Assembly (NCBI GenBank): GCA_022266195.1
Contig: WHVY01000001.1
Span: 13,888,001 to 13,952,000, forward strand
Direction: 5' to 3'
Length of the DNA stretch: 64,000 bases
Source of the DNA: Tetranychus cinnabarinus
Taxonomy: Eukaryota > Arthropoda > Arachnida > Trombidiformes > Tetranychidae
This document shows positions 35,931-48,862 of this stretch, in pieces. A model generated the notes under the pieces. The model saw only the letters and a program-made list of their open reading frames with translations. It was not told the DNA's origin and made no database searches. A program made the position numbers and the translations under genes. Within the stretch, counting starts at the first letter, position 1. The number at the start of each line of letters is the position of its first letter.

Positions 35931-37987
35931 AGTATTGAGCTACAAGTAACAGAAGTGGCAACTAAATTGAATTGTTAACAGAAAAATTTGTAAATAGTTC
36001 TGATCCACTAACTTAATTTATCTGTTTCACCTTTGTTCATAATTTTTTATTTTATCTTTCTGTTTATTCCACAAACAACAATATCATTAATCGCTACATT
36101 TCAGAGGCGTTATGTTTTCTGCACTCATTGAGATCTTATATAATGTATTGCATTGATTTTTTAACGTAACGAGTATAAAAGCACTATAAACTTTGAGTTG
36201 TTCTGATTATCATATTTGCGTGAATAATACCACGGTGCTCTTATTGATAGCATCGTGATCGAGAGTAACTTTTACCTAACAGAGATTGCGTCAAATCAGA
36301 ACAGAAAAATTCGAGTTGATAGTTCGAGTCCGAAGTGATAACCTGGAGTGTTTTATCCATTTGACTAAATTGTTTATGTTAAATTTAATATTAATTTAAC
36401 TTAATTCAAGTTACCCATTTAAGCATTACGTTCAATATATTGATAAACATACATTGAATTGTGCCTTCAACCAACATCATCTTTAATAACCACATCTTTA
36501 AAAGACATCATAAAATGAAATAACATTATCACTAGGTCAGCCGGGAGCCGGCATAGTCTGAGCGAGCGTTTCGATTTCGAAGCGTACAATACTGTTGTTT
36601 GCATTATAAATTTGATTGGCTACTTGGGACTTTCGTTCGCACTCATTTACTAACAATTCGATCACTCAAAAAGGTTTAGAAACTTACTTTGAACCCTGAT
36701 GCAAATTGGTTGCTAGAGATTCAACAAAAACCTTCATTTTATTATTTTTCAATTAAGGTTGTCAAATTTTCATTGCACAATAGCATCAACCGTCTTTGAT
36801 GCATTCACATTTAAGAAAAGACTAAATGCATGATGGTCCTTACCTTTGGTCGATAATTCACAATTACAAAGAATAATAAGAAGAAATGAAAATGCAGTCA
36901 TTGGCTAGTCAATTGGCTAATGAGCTGTGAGCAGTTTACTTGGAGTAAACTTACGGCGTGTTAAAGCCAATTTAAATATCAATTTTATCAATGAATTGAT
37001 GATTCCACAAGAGAAAATAGTGTTTAAAGATGTAGATATGTGTTGGATATGTAGATAAGTAAATGCAGTAATTATTCTGCAGATTTATAGCGTATTTAGT
37101 GCAATAGTAATGAATTGTTGCGATGAAATACGAAAGAAACGCAAAAAAACGTCCATTTTGTAAGAAGCACACTGTAACTCTATGATGGCAATCCTTATCC
37201 CAACACTGCATATTCATAAGATCTAATATATTTGAAAAATGTCATGAAAACCCGTCAAGTCGTTTGGTCTGTATATCAGTGAGCTTGTCATTTTTTCGCC
37301 TCATTATAATTCCTTAGTCTTCGCTACGCTCAGACTAACTAACTATCAGTATAAAGTTTTCATCTGAAATTCATTACTTGTCATGCTGCTTCCATGAAAG
37401 AGGAGGATGAAAAGAGAAGGAGAAAGCGTTGATGAAGAAAAAGAAAGAGGACGTTTGACCGGCTGTTTGTTTCAATTTGTGTGCAGTTCCTTTGTTTGTG
37501 CTAATAGCTCAATAATTCCAATTATATTTTACAAGCTGAGCCACGTCATGACTGATCGTAAATTTCTTTTCACTGAATACAAAAAATCCAATCCACATTT
37601 AAAGACTGAAATTATTGATGAAAAACCATTGTCAATGAGAAACAATAAAATGAAATCTGGTTTAACAGTTGAGGCAACATATTTTTTACCTAACTCTTTG
37701 CTTGAAAAATGGTTTTACATATCCTTCTTATTTAACAATAAACCAACACTCAACCTGAACAACCAAAAAATTTTCCCCCCGAAGTCAATGGTAAAAGATA
37801 CGGATTCTGCATTTTTTCCCCTACCCTGTTCAAACGCTAATTTCTCAGGTATCTGAATTCCGATAAAGTTCTGACTATTTTTCGTGGATGTAGTCTAATC
37901 ATGGCTTTCAGGCTGTGAAAAATTTTTCTTTAGAATCCTTTTAGTTTGACCTTAATCTTTACGCAAAAATTTAATGTTTTGACTTTA
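35931..37987. other. Intergenic between PAN-protein copies
   Basis: Contains a signal-peptide-like mini-exon on the minus strand (36844-36901, ATG to a GTAAGG donor, reading MTAFSFLLIILCNC) with no identifiable continuation, possibly a remnant. From about 37530 the sequence belongs to a dispersed repeat also found at about 52185-52710. A 149-codon open frame at 37407-37856 lies largely in this repeat and is not supported as a gene. Confidence 0.45.
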
Positions 37988-37989
37988 TA

Positions 37990-38383
37990 CAGTAATTTCT
38001 CGGTTAATGCATAAAAATGTGGGTTAAGCTTCAACGAAAAATCAGCATGGTGGCGTTGTTTTTTTCATTAAATTTACATTGAAAATTAAACTGGAGCATG
38101 AGCAACTAACTTTTATGCTTCAATTGTAGCCCTGTGGATAGGGCATCTGACTATCAACAAGGAACCCCGGGATCGAGTCTCTCTCTGGTCCTATTTGGTT
38201 TCTCCTCTCTTTCTCTCTTCTCTTCTGTCTTTCCTCTCTTAATGAAGTATTGTAATAAACATTTTTAATCCCATTTGTTACTTGTATATTAACTAGATAC
38301 ACATTTGTAGTTCGCGCTAGTGAACTAATAAACTAACGCTAATAAACTTTAACCAAGTATATGCATTAACCGAGAAATTACTG
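37990..38383. mobile_element. Tc1/mariner-type MITE carrying a tRNA-like segment
   Basis: 394-bp element with perfect 24-bp terminal inverted repeats (37990-38013 and 38360-38383) beginning CAGTAATTTCTCGG. TA is duplicated at 37988-37989 and 38384-38385. No transposase is encoded. The related repeat at 52702-52703 shows the uninterrupted TA target. Its interior holds a tRNA-like promoter segment at about 38125-38190. Confidence 0.92.
38125..38190 (+). repeat. tRNA-derived (SINE-like) segment
   Basis: TAGCCCTGTGGATAGGGCA resembles a tRNA D-arm with Pol III box A, and CCCGGGATCGAGTCTCTCTC resembles a T-arm with box B. Box spacing is tRNA-like, and a CT-rich tract follows. The acceptor stem is not complete, so it is not a functional tRNA. 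It lies wholly inside the MITE. Confidence 0.65.
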
Positions 38384-38941
38384 TATATGGTATAGATTAT
38401 GACGAAATTGAGTTTAAAATTGTAAATTTCGTACAGTTTTGCACATGCTTCTAGCCTAACCTAAACTAATCAAAGTTTTCTTTTTTCAGAATAAAAAGTG
38501 GAGGCCTTGATAGGGTCGTAAAGCGAGCCACATCAGAGTAGCCAATCGCAGAAATTTTTTGCATTTAATAGCAATTTGATGCTATTTGAACAAATGAGTA
38601 ACCATCTTACTTGATAAATCAAGTCTCAAATCTGAAAAAAATAAGTAACACAATGCTATAACTTTTTTGTAGAATCTTGCATGATTCGCTATTTCAATAT
38701 ATTATAATGCATAATAAAATCTAATGTTTACTCAATGATAATGTTTGTAAGTGTTACTATTCTTGAAATATTGATGTTTAAAGTTTTTAAGTCAATGGCC
38801 AAAATCAGGATAATTGTTGAAAATTGAAAAAAGTTTTAGTTATTGATGTTTACTAACAATTTTATTGACTTTTATTTTATTGACAATTTTATTTCATTTA
38901 CTAACAATTTATTTACCCTTCTGAAAAGGTATAACAGTTTC

Positions 38942-41900
38942 TTACTTTCCATTTAATCTAGAGTGTTTGTTCGATATGAACTTTGCATAAGCAAAAGGCA
39001 AAATAAAACCAGCCACGAAACCGATGCCAACAAATATCGTGATCAAACTAATGACATTTTTCCTGCTTAAACCTTCATGGCGATCATCTTTTGAATTTTG
39101 ACTCTTTTCAAAGCTTAACGTAGGGTAACCATAGTTGTGACAAATTTTAGAGTCGATTGTTTTTGTCGATGAATCCTCTATCTTATACTTGGACAACTCG
39201 CATGAACTCGGGGTTTTAGTTGATGGACAAAAGTTGAAAGATTGACAAACTTCATCTCCATTATCCCAATCATGGCATAGAGCAGCACATTGGTCTGAAG
39301 TTAACCCGAGCTCAGTATGGAAAACATCAGAGACTATCCTTTTGCCATTGTCAGTAAACTTGTGAAGCACTTTGGCTGAAAAGACAATGGATCAATATTA
39401 ATGGACTTGAGTTAAGATAGGTTTATGGATATATGATTACTTACGAATATAAATGTCACAATCTTGACTGAATTCAGTCGAGGAATCTGTATAATATCCA
39501 CCAAAAGTACAATCTCTATTGCAATCTTGAAATGATAAACAATCGTCCGTGTCATAGCATAAATTGGCACAATTTTCAGCATAAAAATCCAACTCGGAAA
39601 CGGTTATTGGACTTTTGTACTTTCTATTCGGAACCTTCACATAATAAAGCATTGGGTTTCTGTACAAAACTTTACAAGACGAATTGGTCATCCAATGATC
39701 ATCTGTTAAGGCTCTTCTCGATATATTTGATATGATGCATTCGGGTTGATCAACGTCAGGACATATGGATATTGATCTACAGTCAAACTTCTCTGTCTGC
39801 TGACACGCATGAAAACATTCGCCAACATTTTTAACTCCATCAATCTTGAGTACATTTTCATCATTTGGTATTAGTCTAGTGTCATCTTCATAAAGGTAAT
39901 GGGAATCAAAATGGCTCTTAGCCTTTGATGCGACATTCTCCATGAGATCACACGAGTACAACGCTGTTTTCGTTGAGTCGGTTAGGCTATAAATCAATTT
40001 TTTCCATTCAATGCTCCAGTCAATTTTATCAAGAGACAATTCTTGACTGTAGCGGTGTAAATTTTGCAAAGGAATTTGATAGATATCGCAGAAGTCTCCA
40101 TCTTCGTTTTCAGTCAAGTCTTTTTGTTCATTAAATGCGAAACAGTGTTTTTGTTTATAACAATAGATAACTGTCCTGTTTAAAGGAGAAAAGTTCATTA
40201 GATCTTCAATGAAATGACTTACAGCAATTCTTCTTGACATTCAAGTTCTCAAAGATCTTTTCTCCTTTGACGTGTAAACCAAATTTTTAGTTATATTTCC
40301 ATGTATTTTCCTAAAAAATGTTTATTATCGAAAGATGTAAACAATTTTCTGAACTTGAAGAAATCTCTGATTGAACAAACGATTCAAAAAGTTAAAAATG
40401 AAACCTACTGGAAATTTGTTGCTGATTTTGCAGCAACTTCAAGACATTCTTCCTGACGTTGCGCTACAAATGTTGACGATCCAGGGATTAGTCTCTCAGA
40501 CGTCAGAAATCTGCTGTCGGAGTGAAACGCCTCTGAAGAAAAGAAAAGAATAATTGAGTTTTTTTATCTGATAAAAAGATCTGGTTACCTTCAATTTCTG
40601 GAGCTTCAAGAAATGTTATGTATGCAGTCGCTCCATTTGAGTCGGGAATAACTTCAATATTTGATATTCTTGAAGACGATATTTGATCAGTTCGGGTTAT
40701 CATTGATTTTATAGCATATCGATGTTCATATATTTGGGATTTGAAATGGTCACAGTCATCTTGAATGATATTCGTAAGAAGAGTTATTAATGGAATCAGA
40801 TTTGGACTTAATACTTACCCTGACATCTGAAATGTAATTTAATAGTTTGATGCTGTGATTTAAATGGATAACATTTATCAACATTGAACTTTAAATCATA
40901 ATCTTCACTTTGAATTGTAGGTTCAAATTTACGGTAAACTCGACTTGTTTCCAGAACTTTGATATAATTATTCTAGAAAATAAAATTAAATTTTAAAATC
41001 AAATTTTTACAATCAAATGTATAATTCATAAACTTACGCCTGTTTTCGTGAAGCCATTGATTGTTGTCGAGTGAAGCATGAATTGTTCACCATGATTGTC
41101 ATAGTTCTGATCAATGGAAATTGAATTTAGTCATTTAGTGTCGACACTTGAAATGAATAACTCTACTTACGGTCAAAAGTAGGTAATGAGTTGTTACAAG
41201 TTTGTCACATTTTTGGTCTTCAAATGTTTTGTTGTACTCAACAGCTTCCCAGACATACAAGTCTCTTCCAGATGAACGACTCTAAAAGGGATCATCATTT
41301 TATTAGCATGAGGGCTAAGCATATAATCAATGCTCTTCTACTCACATTATGAACAATTCCTAAAAATTTATAGTTTAAATTGAAACCAAGATGTGCATTT
41401 ATATTCATTTTACCCTGATCTGAATAAACTATCATTCCAGGAATGGACAAATCTAATTGGACTATTGGACAAGAATTAAAATATTTGTCCTTATATTTTA
41501 TTCCCAATGTGAAATCATAAATTTCTTCGGTTTTCAGGCCTTCGTTTGTGGTTTCAATATACATTTGTTGTGTTATTTGGTCAATATAAACCTGAAAAGG
41601 GAAAGAAGATTCAAGTTTGAGTTTTTTTCTGCTGGAATCGAAATGTACAAACCTCTTCTCTTTTCACTGTCTTTTCCGGGATTGATTTGCCTGTTTTCAC
41701 GGTTGTATCTACGATGTAATGTAATCGTGAAAATGATTGACTAAATAGCTCTGGTTTACGAAAAGTGCGACTAAAATAAAATGGACATCCAATTCCAGGC
41801 TCCGGCTGTGAAAATATGGAGTTAAAAACAAAACAGTTTTGATTGATTGTTTGATTAACAGTGTAGTCTGAAAATCAATTTACTTTAACAAATCCATTTA

Positions 41901-43629
41901 AATCCTCCTCAGAGCTCTCCGTCTGAATATAAGTGTCCAATGTTAGTGTTGTTTGCTTGGAATAGTCAGGTTCAGATGGATCAATACCAGTGAATATGGT
42001 GACTCTTGGTGCAATATTATCTTGAAGCGATTCAAATGGAGCTACGAAAGAGTCAATAAAGTTATGTTTTAAACGTAAAGATAAATAATTATTATGAAAA
42101 TTAGGGTCTCATCTTTTTTAATAAATCAATTCGGCTCTAATTATGAAAATTGTCATAAATTTTGGAAATAAATAGAGTTGGCTATTTGATTAAATGGTAA
42201 AAGCAAAGTAACTAATCTAGTCCAATTCAATCAACTTGGGTTTGCAAGTTGAGTTCAATTGAAAATTTCCCAAGGATAGCCAAAAGTTGTTTCACTTTGA
42301 ATAGCAATAATCTTCAGATAGAGCAAAGTCTAATGAATAGCGCAACTTATTAGCACAACAAATTCATTCAAGATAACGAAAGATCAAAGTTTTTACGATG
42401 AGGCGTTTTTCTGTATCCCTGCCAATATTTGATAGCATTGGTGTTACTCGTTTTCTTAAAATGGTTTAAGAAGTACAATTAAGCAAATTTTGCTCTACAC
42501 AATCATTTCTTACAATAAAGTCTATCAAGCAGGGTCAAAAGTTCATTTTAATGGAGACGATTTCTCGTTCTTTTCCAGAGATAAAACAAATGAAACTCAC
42601 TTTTTATGTAATAATTAGTTATATTCAAACGGCTTCCTCCAATCGAAGTACTTTTACTGTGCATTGTTACTCCTCTCTTCTCAGTGTCAGGCTCTTCTTG
42701 CTGAATGGACGAAATGATTATCAGTGTGATCGAATTGACATGGACTTTTAATATTATTTTTTAGAGTTTATGATCTTTTTGGTTTTAACCTCTTTAAATT
42801 CTTTTGAGTTGTAGTCTCTTGAAATAAGCTCAACTTGAATGAATCTGAAATAAATTTTTTGCGAAATAATAGTTTCATCCTTTAAACTTCAGCAAAATAA
42901 TATTGTTGCCTCAATAATTTTGACAATTTGAGCAACACATTCAAAAAACACATCGAATTTCAAACGCATTAAAGGTCACCGTATTCTCGTACTTATTAGT
43001 TTTGGTCATGCTTATGGTTTACTTACCCATGAAAGTTGGCCCAGTCTATGTGTAACTGAAGGTCCGACCAGAAGAATGTGGTTCAACAATGGATTCGTTA
43101 TCCCAGGTAACTTTGATTCCCATTTCGTGTTATAAGTGAACAGATCACATTGGTTATCTATTTAGCATCCACAAAGCATAGTTACTCAAATAATTTAACT
43201 CTTTACAAAGTTTCCAATCAAAATTCCTTACCGTGAATAACAAGACGTTGATTTGGATTGATCGTTGAGTAAATAACATCCCATTTGAGCGAACCAGATG
43301 AAATCGAAATCTTACCTTCGATGTATTCATCAGAATAGATAACCTCGTTTAAGGTGTATTTCGTGTTGGTTTCCTTTTAAAGAAGTAATTTTGTTCAGAA
43401 AACAATCGCAAAGAAACAAACTCAATAATATGCTTACAGAATCAATTAAAGATGAATTGATGATCCAAGATCCACTTTCAACCTTTAGACTGATATCATT
43501 CAAAGATTCTGTAAAATGTTATTTTTGGTTATAAAAGAGTAACAATTTGTTTTAAGTTGTTCATCACTTACCTGATGATATCAAGTCAAAATATTGACTT
43601 AAAAGTAAGATTGATATGAAACGAAACAT
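38942..43629 (-). CDS. PAN/apple-domain single-pass membrane glycoprotein
   Basis: Fifteen exons on the complement: 43572-43629, 43438-43508, 43232-43373, 43027-43157, 42601-42700, 41884-42041, 41653-41805, 41346-41591, 41171-41281, 41038-41106, 40819-40972, 40589-40759, 40409-40532, 39445-40175 and 38942-39375. Phases agree and give 950 residues. There is a signal peptide (ISILLLSQYFDLISS) and a long Asx/Ser-rich ectodomain. The C-terminal third has Cys-rich PAN/apple-like modules, for example VGECFHACQQTEKFDCRSIS, ENCANLCYDTDDCLSFQDC and SDQCAALCHDWDN. A transmembrane helix (VISLITIFVGIGFVAGFILPF) and a short tail follow. It probably mediates surface recognition or adhesion. I do not recognise a named ortholog. 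A damaged tandem copy lies downstream. Confidence 0.85.
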
Positions 43630-44589
43630 AGTATCGAACTACAAGTTACAGAAGTTACAGCAACCAGAAACAATTTGTGAATAGTTCTGATCACCTAAAC
43701 TTATTTATTTGGTTCAGTTTCTTTTCTAAACGTCACCTTGAGTGTATAATCTTTTATTTATCAACCTGATTATTCCACAAACAACAATAACATTAATCGT
43801 GGTATTTAAGAGGCGTTATGATTTATTTACTCATTAAAATCTTTTGTTTTGGATTGATCATTTTCTGAGTCTAAAGAGTGTAAACGGACTTGAGACTTTG
43901 AGTTCATCTGGTTAATTCATAGTTTAAGGGTCATCTAAATCTTATAAATTTTATTGAGTCGACCTCGATTCTAATGTCCAAATTGTAACCATCAGTAGAT
44001 AGTAGTTAGTAGGGGTCAGAGATAAGCTAAAAAAGGGCCACACTTAAATTAATTTTTAGGTGTCACTATCTTGAGCGTATTTAGCTTGTAGAGATAAGAA
44101 AAAAACCATGCAATAGAAAACTGAACAAAATAAAGTTCTGGTGCCTCAACTCTTTAAAAAGAGATAAAGTTTCAACAATGAACTCAATTTTGTCAAGGCT
44201 GTCGATCAGAGAAACTTTTTAATACAACAAATGAAATCAGCTAATACAACCGATAAAGGTTGACTAATAAACAGCGAAGAATCGCACTTATCTCACTTCA
44301 TCAAACAAGTCAAACAACAAATCAAACATCCAAAGCAAAGAGTATAACTCTTTGGTTTTATCTCAATTATGTAACTAAAAATCAAAATTAAGATCATAGA
44401 TGGCACTCAACTCTATGGGAATATCGTTGTTATTAGTTACGCAAGGGTTTAAGAAACAGTTGCATAATCTTAGAATTTGAATGTTAATTACTTTTTTTCC
44501 TCATTAATTTATAAGTACAGTTATTTAAATTTAATTATCTACTCTTGTTTTCTTTTTTGGTTTGAATCTAAATGTTCCCTTAGCTAATC
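43630..44589. other. Intergenic between PAN gene and DHX9-like gene
   Basis: Divergent promoter region. About 44340-44589 matches the flank of the dsRBD gene at 5348, including the empty hAT target at 44356-44363. A patch near 43995-44060 (GGGTCAGAG to TTAGGTGTCAC) reappears inverted near 51880-51920 as a short dispersed repeat. Confidence 0.5.
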
Positions 44590-46509
44590 ATGACTAATCG
44601 TGAAAAGGAAGAGTTGACATCGGGCCTTATTAAGGCAAACCTACCTCCTGCTGTTTATGCTACCAATCAAATAGGAAATCAGAAAAGGTTTATGTGTCGG
44701 GTAAGTTTCAATTTTTAATTGAATAAATTACCTTCTGATATTTGATTTACCAATTTTGATATTTTACTAGATTACGGTTAAAAATCTTGATTACGTTGGC
44801 ATTGGTGCAGCCAGTAATAAAGAACAAGCAGAGAGTACTGCTGCTCGAGATCTCATTGCTCATTTGCGATATAAAGGCTTAATCGATCAAGACACTTTGT
44901 CTTGCGGCCCACCAGTTATTCAACTTGACTCTATGCCACCTTTAGAGGCACATAACACAAACATACCAGTTATATCGAAAAATAATACAAGTTTTCCTCC
45001 TGTATCAACACAAAGCACAAATATACCACTTGTATCGACACATAATACAAGTATGGCACCTGATTCTTCAACACTACACGACCCTACACTTGACTGTAAT
45101 GAAAATGAGACGTTTTGGTTCGACCGTATCCCGGAAGAAGCGAATTTGGCTCAAAAAAGAAAAAAGAGAATCGAATTGGATAACAGCTCGGAAAGTTTAG
45201 AAGGCTGGACATTGGATAATTGCAAACATGATCTTGGTAATTTTGCGATAGCTAACGGAATAAAACTCAATTACAACTATCAAAGTATGAAAACTAAAAG
45301 GTAAGCAAAACTGATACTCTAAAACATCGTATTAATGCTTCATTTTTGTTTCATTAGTGGATGGTATTGCATTTTGTCATTTTTTGTAAAGCAGCTAGGG
45401 CATGGTAAGTTCATTTACAGTTGAATTTGTTTTCACTGAAATCAAAATGAAATTCTTCTTCCTATCATCCAAGAATTAAAAGCCCAAGCATTTGCTCAGA
45501 ATAAAAAAATGGCATCAAAATCTTGTGCATTTCAACTGATTACTAAACTGTATCATCATGGACTGATTAAGCCGAGCAATTATACCATAAAAGACAAACA
45601 GGCTAAGGTAAGCTGAAATAATATTCTCAATAATTAATTTCTAATCTTGTTATTATTTCTTTTTAAATTGATACTTTCTTCCCATCTACTAAGGATAAGG
45701 TTACGAAATACTTAAACGCACCTGTTGCTACCTTGCCACCTCCTAAATGGCAAAGTACACAAAGTGCATCATTTGATAAAGAAAAAATAGAAAGTAAAAA
45801 GCACATCGGCTGGTGTCCTCCTACTCCGATTTGGGACGCTTGGTTAGGCCGTGAAACCACTGGTTTACTTTGTAAAATGAGTTTACAGCAGATTAGTATT
45901 GGATTGAGTATCTGTAATTCTGTTCTCAACTCTCCCATGAAAATGAGAATAACTTACGAGCAATCTATTCTACCAGTCTGGAATTATCGCTCAGCAATTT
46001 GTAGCGCAATAAGCAACAACCCTGTTGTTTTTATTTGTGGATCAATTGCTTGTGGTAAAACTACTCAAGTGCCTCAATTCATTTTGGATGACTTCATCGC
46101 TCAAGGTAATGGAGCTCTGTGTAATATACTTATGACTCAACAAAGACATTCAAGTGCTATTTCTGTTGCTGAGCGAATAGCGTATGAAAGATGTGAGCAT
46201 TTCAAAGAAAATTCTAGTGTTGGTTATAATATTGGTCGTAGGCGCATGACTCCACGTCCATTTGGTGCCATTTTATTTTGTACTATTGACATTTTGTTGA
46301 AAAAAATGGAAGACGGATTACGTGGTATATCTCACATTATTATTGATGAACTCCACGAACCCAATTCTAACAAAGAGTTTCTTTTGACTGTTCTCCGTGG
46401 CATGATACAAGATCATCCAAAACTGAGAGTTATATTTATGGGAACTTCATTTGGTGTAACGGCTCAAAGACGTTTCCCAGACAGTCCTATTATTAAGATT
46501 ACCTGTTGA
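44590..46509 (+). CDS. Truncated DHX9/Maleless-like protein (2 dsRBD + RecA1)
   Basis: Five exons (44590-44700, 44771-45300, 45358-45404, 45474-45607, 45694-46509) give 545 residues, less than half of DHX9. Order: dsRBD1 (about 1-75), a linker containing a 10-residue tandem repeat, dsRBD2 (WTLDNCKHDLGNF through FFVKQLGHELKAQAFAQNKK), the pre-helicase region, and a single RecA-like domain ending right after motif III. Motif I reads GSIACGKT (Ala for the usual Gly), motif Ia is TQQRH instead of TQPRR, motif II is DELH, and motif III is GTS instead of SAT. The second RecA, HA2 and OB parts are absent. Helicase activity is therefore unlikely, and RNA binding is probable. It heads the GR/cathepsin cluster, and a fragment of it recurs at 51446. 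Confidence 0.82.
44951..45070 (+). repeat. In-frame 30-bp tandem repeat (4 units)
   Basis: Four 30-bp units in exon 2 of the DHX9-like gene encode TNIPVISKNN-type decapeptides. Units 1 and 3, and 2 and 4, resemble each other most, so a 60-bp duplication of a 30-bp pair is likely. The shorter paralog at 5348 lacks the whole array. Confidence 0.85.
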
Positions 46510-47206
46510 ATCTCTATCTCAAGAATTCTGCATTTTTTGTATTTTGTAAAAGTTCAAAGTTGATCAATTGCCATATCTTATAAAAAATTTCATTATTTTA
46601 TATACAGCAGTAATCAGAGTTAAGTTAACAAAATTGACTATGACAATATCTGAAAATCAATTTAAGTCTGACTCCTTTTGTTGCTGCAACTCTGATTACT
46701 ATTATATTAATATTTTCATTTTTATTAATCTTAAATTGTTTGACCTACTCTAACTATTCCAAAACATGGTAGAGTACTCAAATCAGACGTATCTCATTTT
46801 GAAAACTTTGAACAATCATATTTTGTCAATAAAATTTGATATCAAATATATTTGATTATCATAATTTAAATTTATAACTCTATTTACGAGCCTATTCCAA
46901 TCATTACTTTTAATCAAATTCAACCTTCAATTGAATATTTTTCCACCGATGTTAAATCTTGCAATAATCTCATGTGTCTAAAACTTTGATCATAAAATGA
47001 ATTTTGACGCAGTTTAAATCGTTTATTATTTTTACTAAAATCTAATTATGTGAATCATACATTCGGAAAATCATTTGGATTTTCAATTTCTCAATCTTAG
47101 CCTTTTGGGTCTATTATTGCTAATGGTATTTTATTGTATTTTCTTTAAACAGTGAATGTTAAAATTGGAACTGGAAAACAAAAAAAGTATCAAAACTGAA
47201 TTAAAC
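46510..47206. other. Intergenic, 3' flank of DHX9-like and 5' flank of GR copy 1
   Basis: AT-rich. Much of it reappears at about 51715-52150 after the DHX9-like fragment, showing that the flank was duplicated together with the gene. Confidence 0.6.
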
Positions 47207-48862
47207 ATGGATCGGATCAAAAACTTTATCAGCCTGGTTGCGGACCGTTTCCCAAGTCAAGTTAAATCACTCATCAATAAAATATTTGGCCTATTGGACG
47301 ATGAAAACGTCGAGGATTACACAGAGACAGCAAATCGTCTCCAGGATCTGGAAAATATTGCCTTATGGTTATACATTACTCGCCGTGGACACGATCAAGA
47401 TAAACCAGAAATAGTTCAATCTGGATACCATTTAATGAATAATCTAATCAGACTATCAGAGATAATTGCCTGTACCAGACTGTTCACTTTATGCTGGGAA
47501 ACTTCAGACGAGATGCAAATTTACCTGGCAAATCCTTTTTACAAGCTTCAAGGAGGTCAAGCAATGACTTTTATTATATCTTTTCTTCTTTTCATTTTAT
47601 CCCTCTTAAGAGAGTATATTTTGCACCTTGAAGACATCGGCAGTTCAATTTTGTTAACTTACTTACGAGAAATAAGACTATATGGATTTGATTGCAAGAG
47701 GCTTGGATTAACTGAGAAACAACGGAAAAAATTTGCATTTGCTTTCCATATTATCCTAGTCAATTGGTATCGACTTATTCAATTCAATATTTATATCGTT
47801 CCAGCCTTCATAGCCACTGTCCATTTAGTGAACCCTGCTTTAAGTCTTGATAATCCAACATTTGTTATTGCAAGTTTTTTCTGGTTTTTGAGTGAATCGT
47901 TTTGTTTTATTTATGTAGTCTGTGGGACATTTGATATTGGTGCTCATATTGCTGTATTGGTTCCTTTGTTTCTTTTTAAAATTGAATCAATAATCGAGCT
48001 TCTTGAACGTTACCTTTATAATCCTAAAGCTATTGAGCCTTACTTTATGCGTCAACTAAACATTGAAACAATTCGTTTACTTAACGTGTTAGACGTCATG
48101 AGTAGAGATTTGCGTTACTTGTTCGCCTTTTTGATTGTTGGCATTTCTTTTCTTGCGGATACTTTTATTTTTTCGGCCCCATCCTTCATATTGGCTCAGC
48201 ATTACATCAAACTTTTTTCTCATTCCTTGGCTTTTTCATTCTCCCCGTGATTGGTCTCATTACTTACGCAGGTGGAAATTTACATGGAAGGGTATTTAAA
48301 TTGTTTATTGTTACTTATTGTTTCAATTACAATTTCGTTGGTCAATTACACTTGATACAATTGCTTTCATTGTCTATCCTCTATAGCTTATAATTGTACA
48401 TAAACTTTACACCAGACTTTTAACCAAAGAAAAAGTAGATTTTGGAACTCACTCTAAGGTTATTTTTAGTTTTTAATTTTTACTTTCATCGAAAATTGAA
48501 TTCTATTAATTAAATTTTGTCTTCACTTTCACAGGCAATGGAGATTCTCGATCGTATCATGGGTCCATTCACAGGAGCCAAGATTGGTGATTTTTGTACA
48601 ATCGATTGATATCTCTTCGTCGTTGTAAGCTTTTCTGTCAATCACAAATATCAATCAGATGTCATTTCATATCAAATGATAGTTTACTATTCATTTGAAT
48701 TTATCATTCTAAATTCTTTTGACCTCAATTTCAATCGTTTCTTTCCTTTTTACTAATATCCAACTTTTATATTTTCATTGATTTATGCTACAGTATATCA
48801 TGGAAAATGCTAGCATGGTTATGCTTTTGGTTTGCAACGCCCAGAGTTATATCAATTACTAA
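47207..48862 (+). pseudogene. Gustatory-receptor-like copy 1, frameshifted
   Basis: Seven-helix chemoreceptor-like sequence with the exon plan of the intact copy at 53278: 47207-48291, 48535-48624, 48794-48862. A one-base loss in a T run at about 48168-48173 shifts the frame, so the reading ends at 48250. In exon 2 a CGA has become TGA at 48607-48609. The rest of exons 2-3 (IMENASM, VCNAQSYINY) is well preserved, so inactivation is recent. An in-frame ATG at 47156 would lengthen the N-terminus, but 47207 matches the other copies. A truncated product lacking the last helix is possible. Confidence 0.8.

Noticed and set aside
37407..37856. 149-codon open frame on the plus strand
   Set aside because: Most of it lies in a dispersed repeat that is not open in the related copy near 52200-52600. 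It resembles no family and has no splice or signal features.
38125..38190. Functional tRNA gene
   Set aside because: The D- and T-arm-like boxes are present, but a matching acceptor stem is not. It lies inside a transposon, so it is annotated as tRNA-derived.
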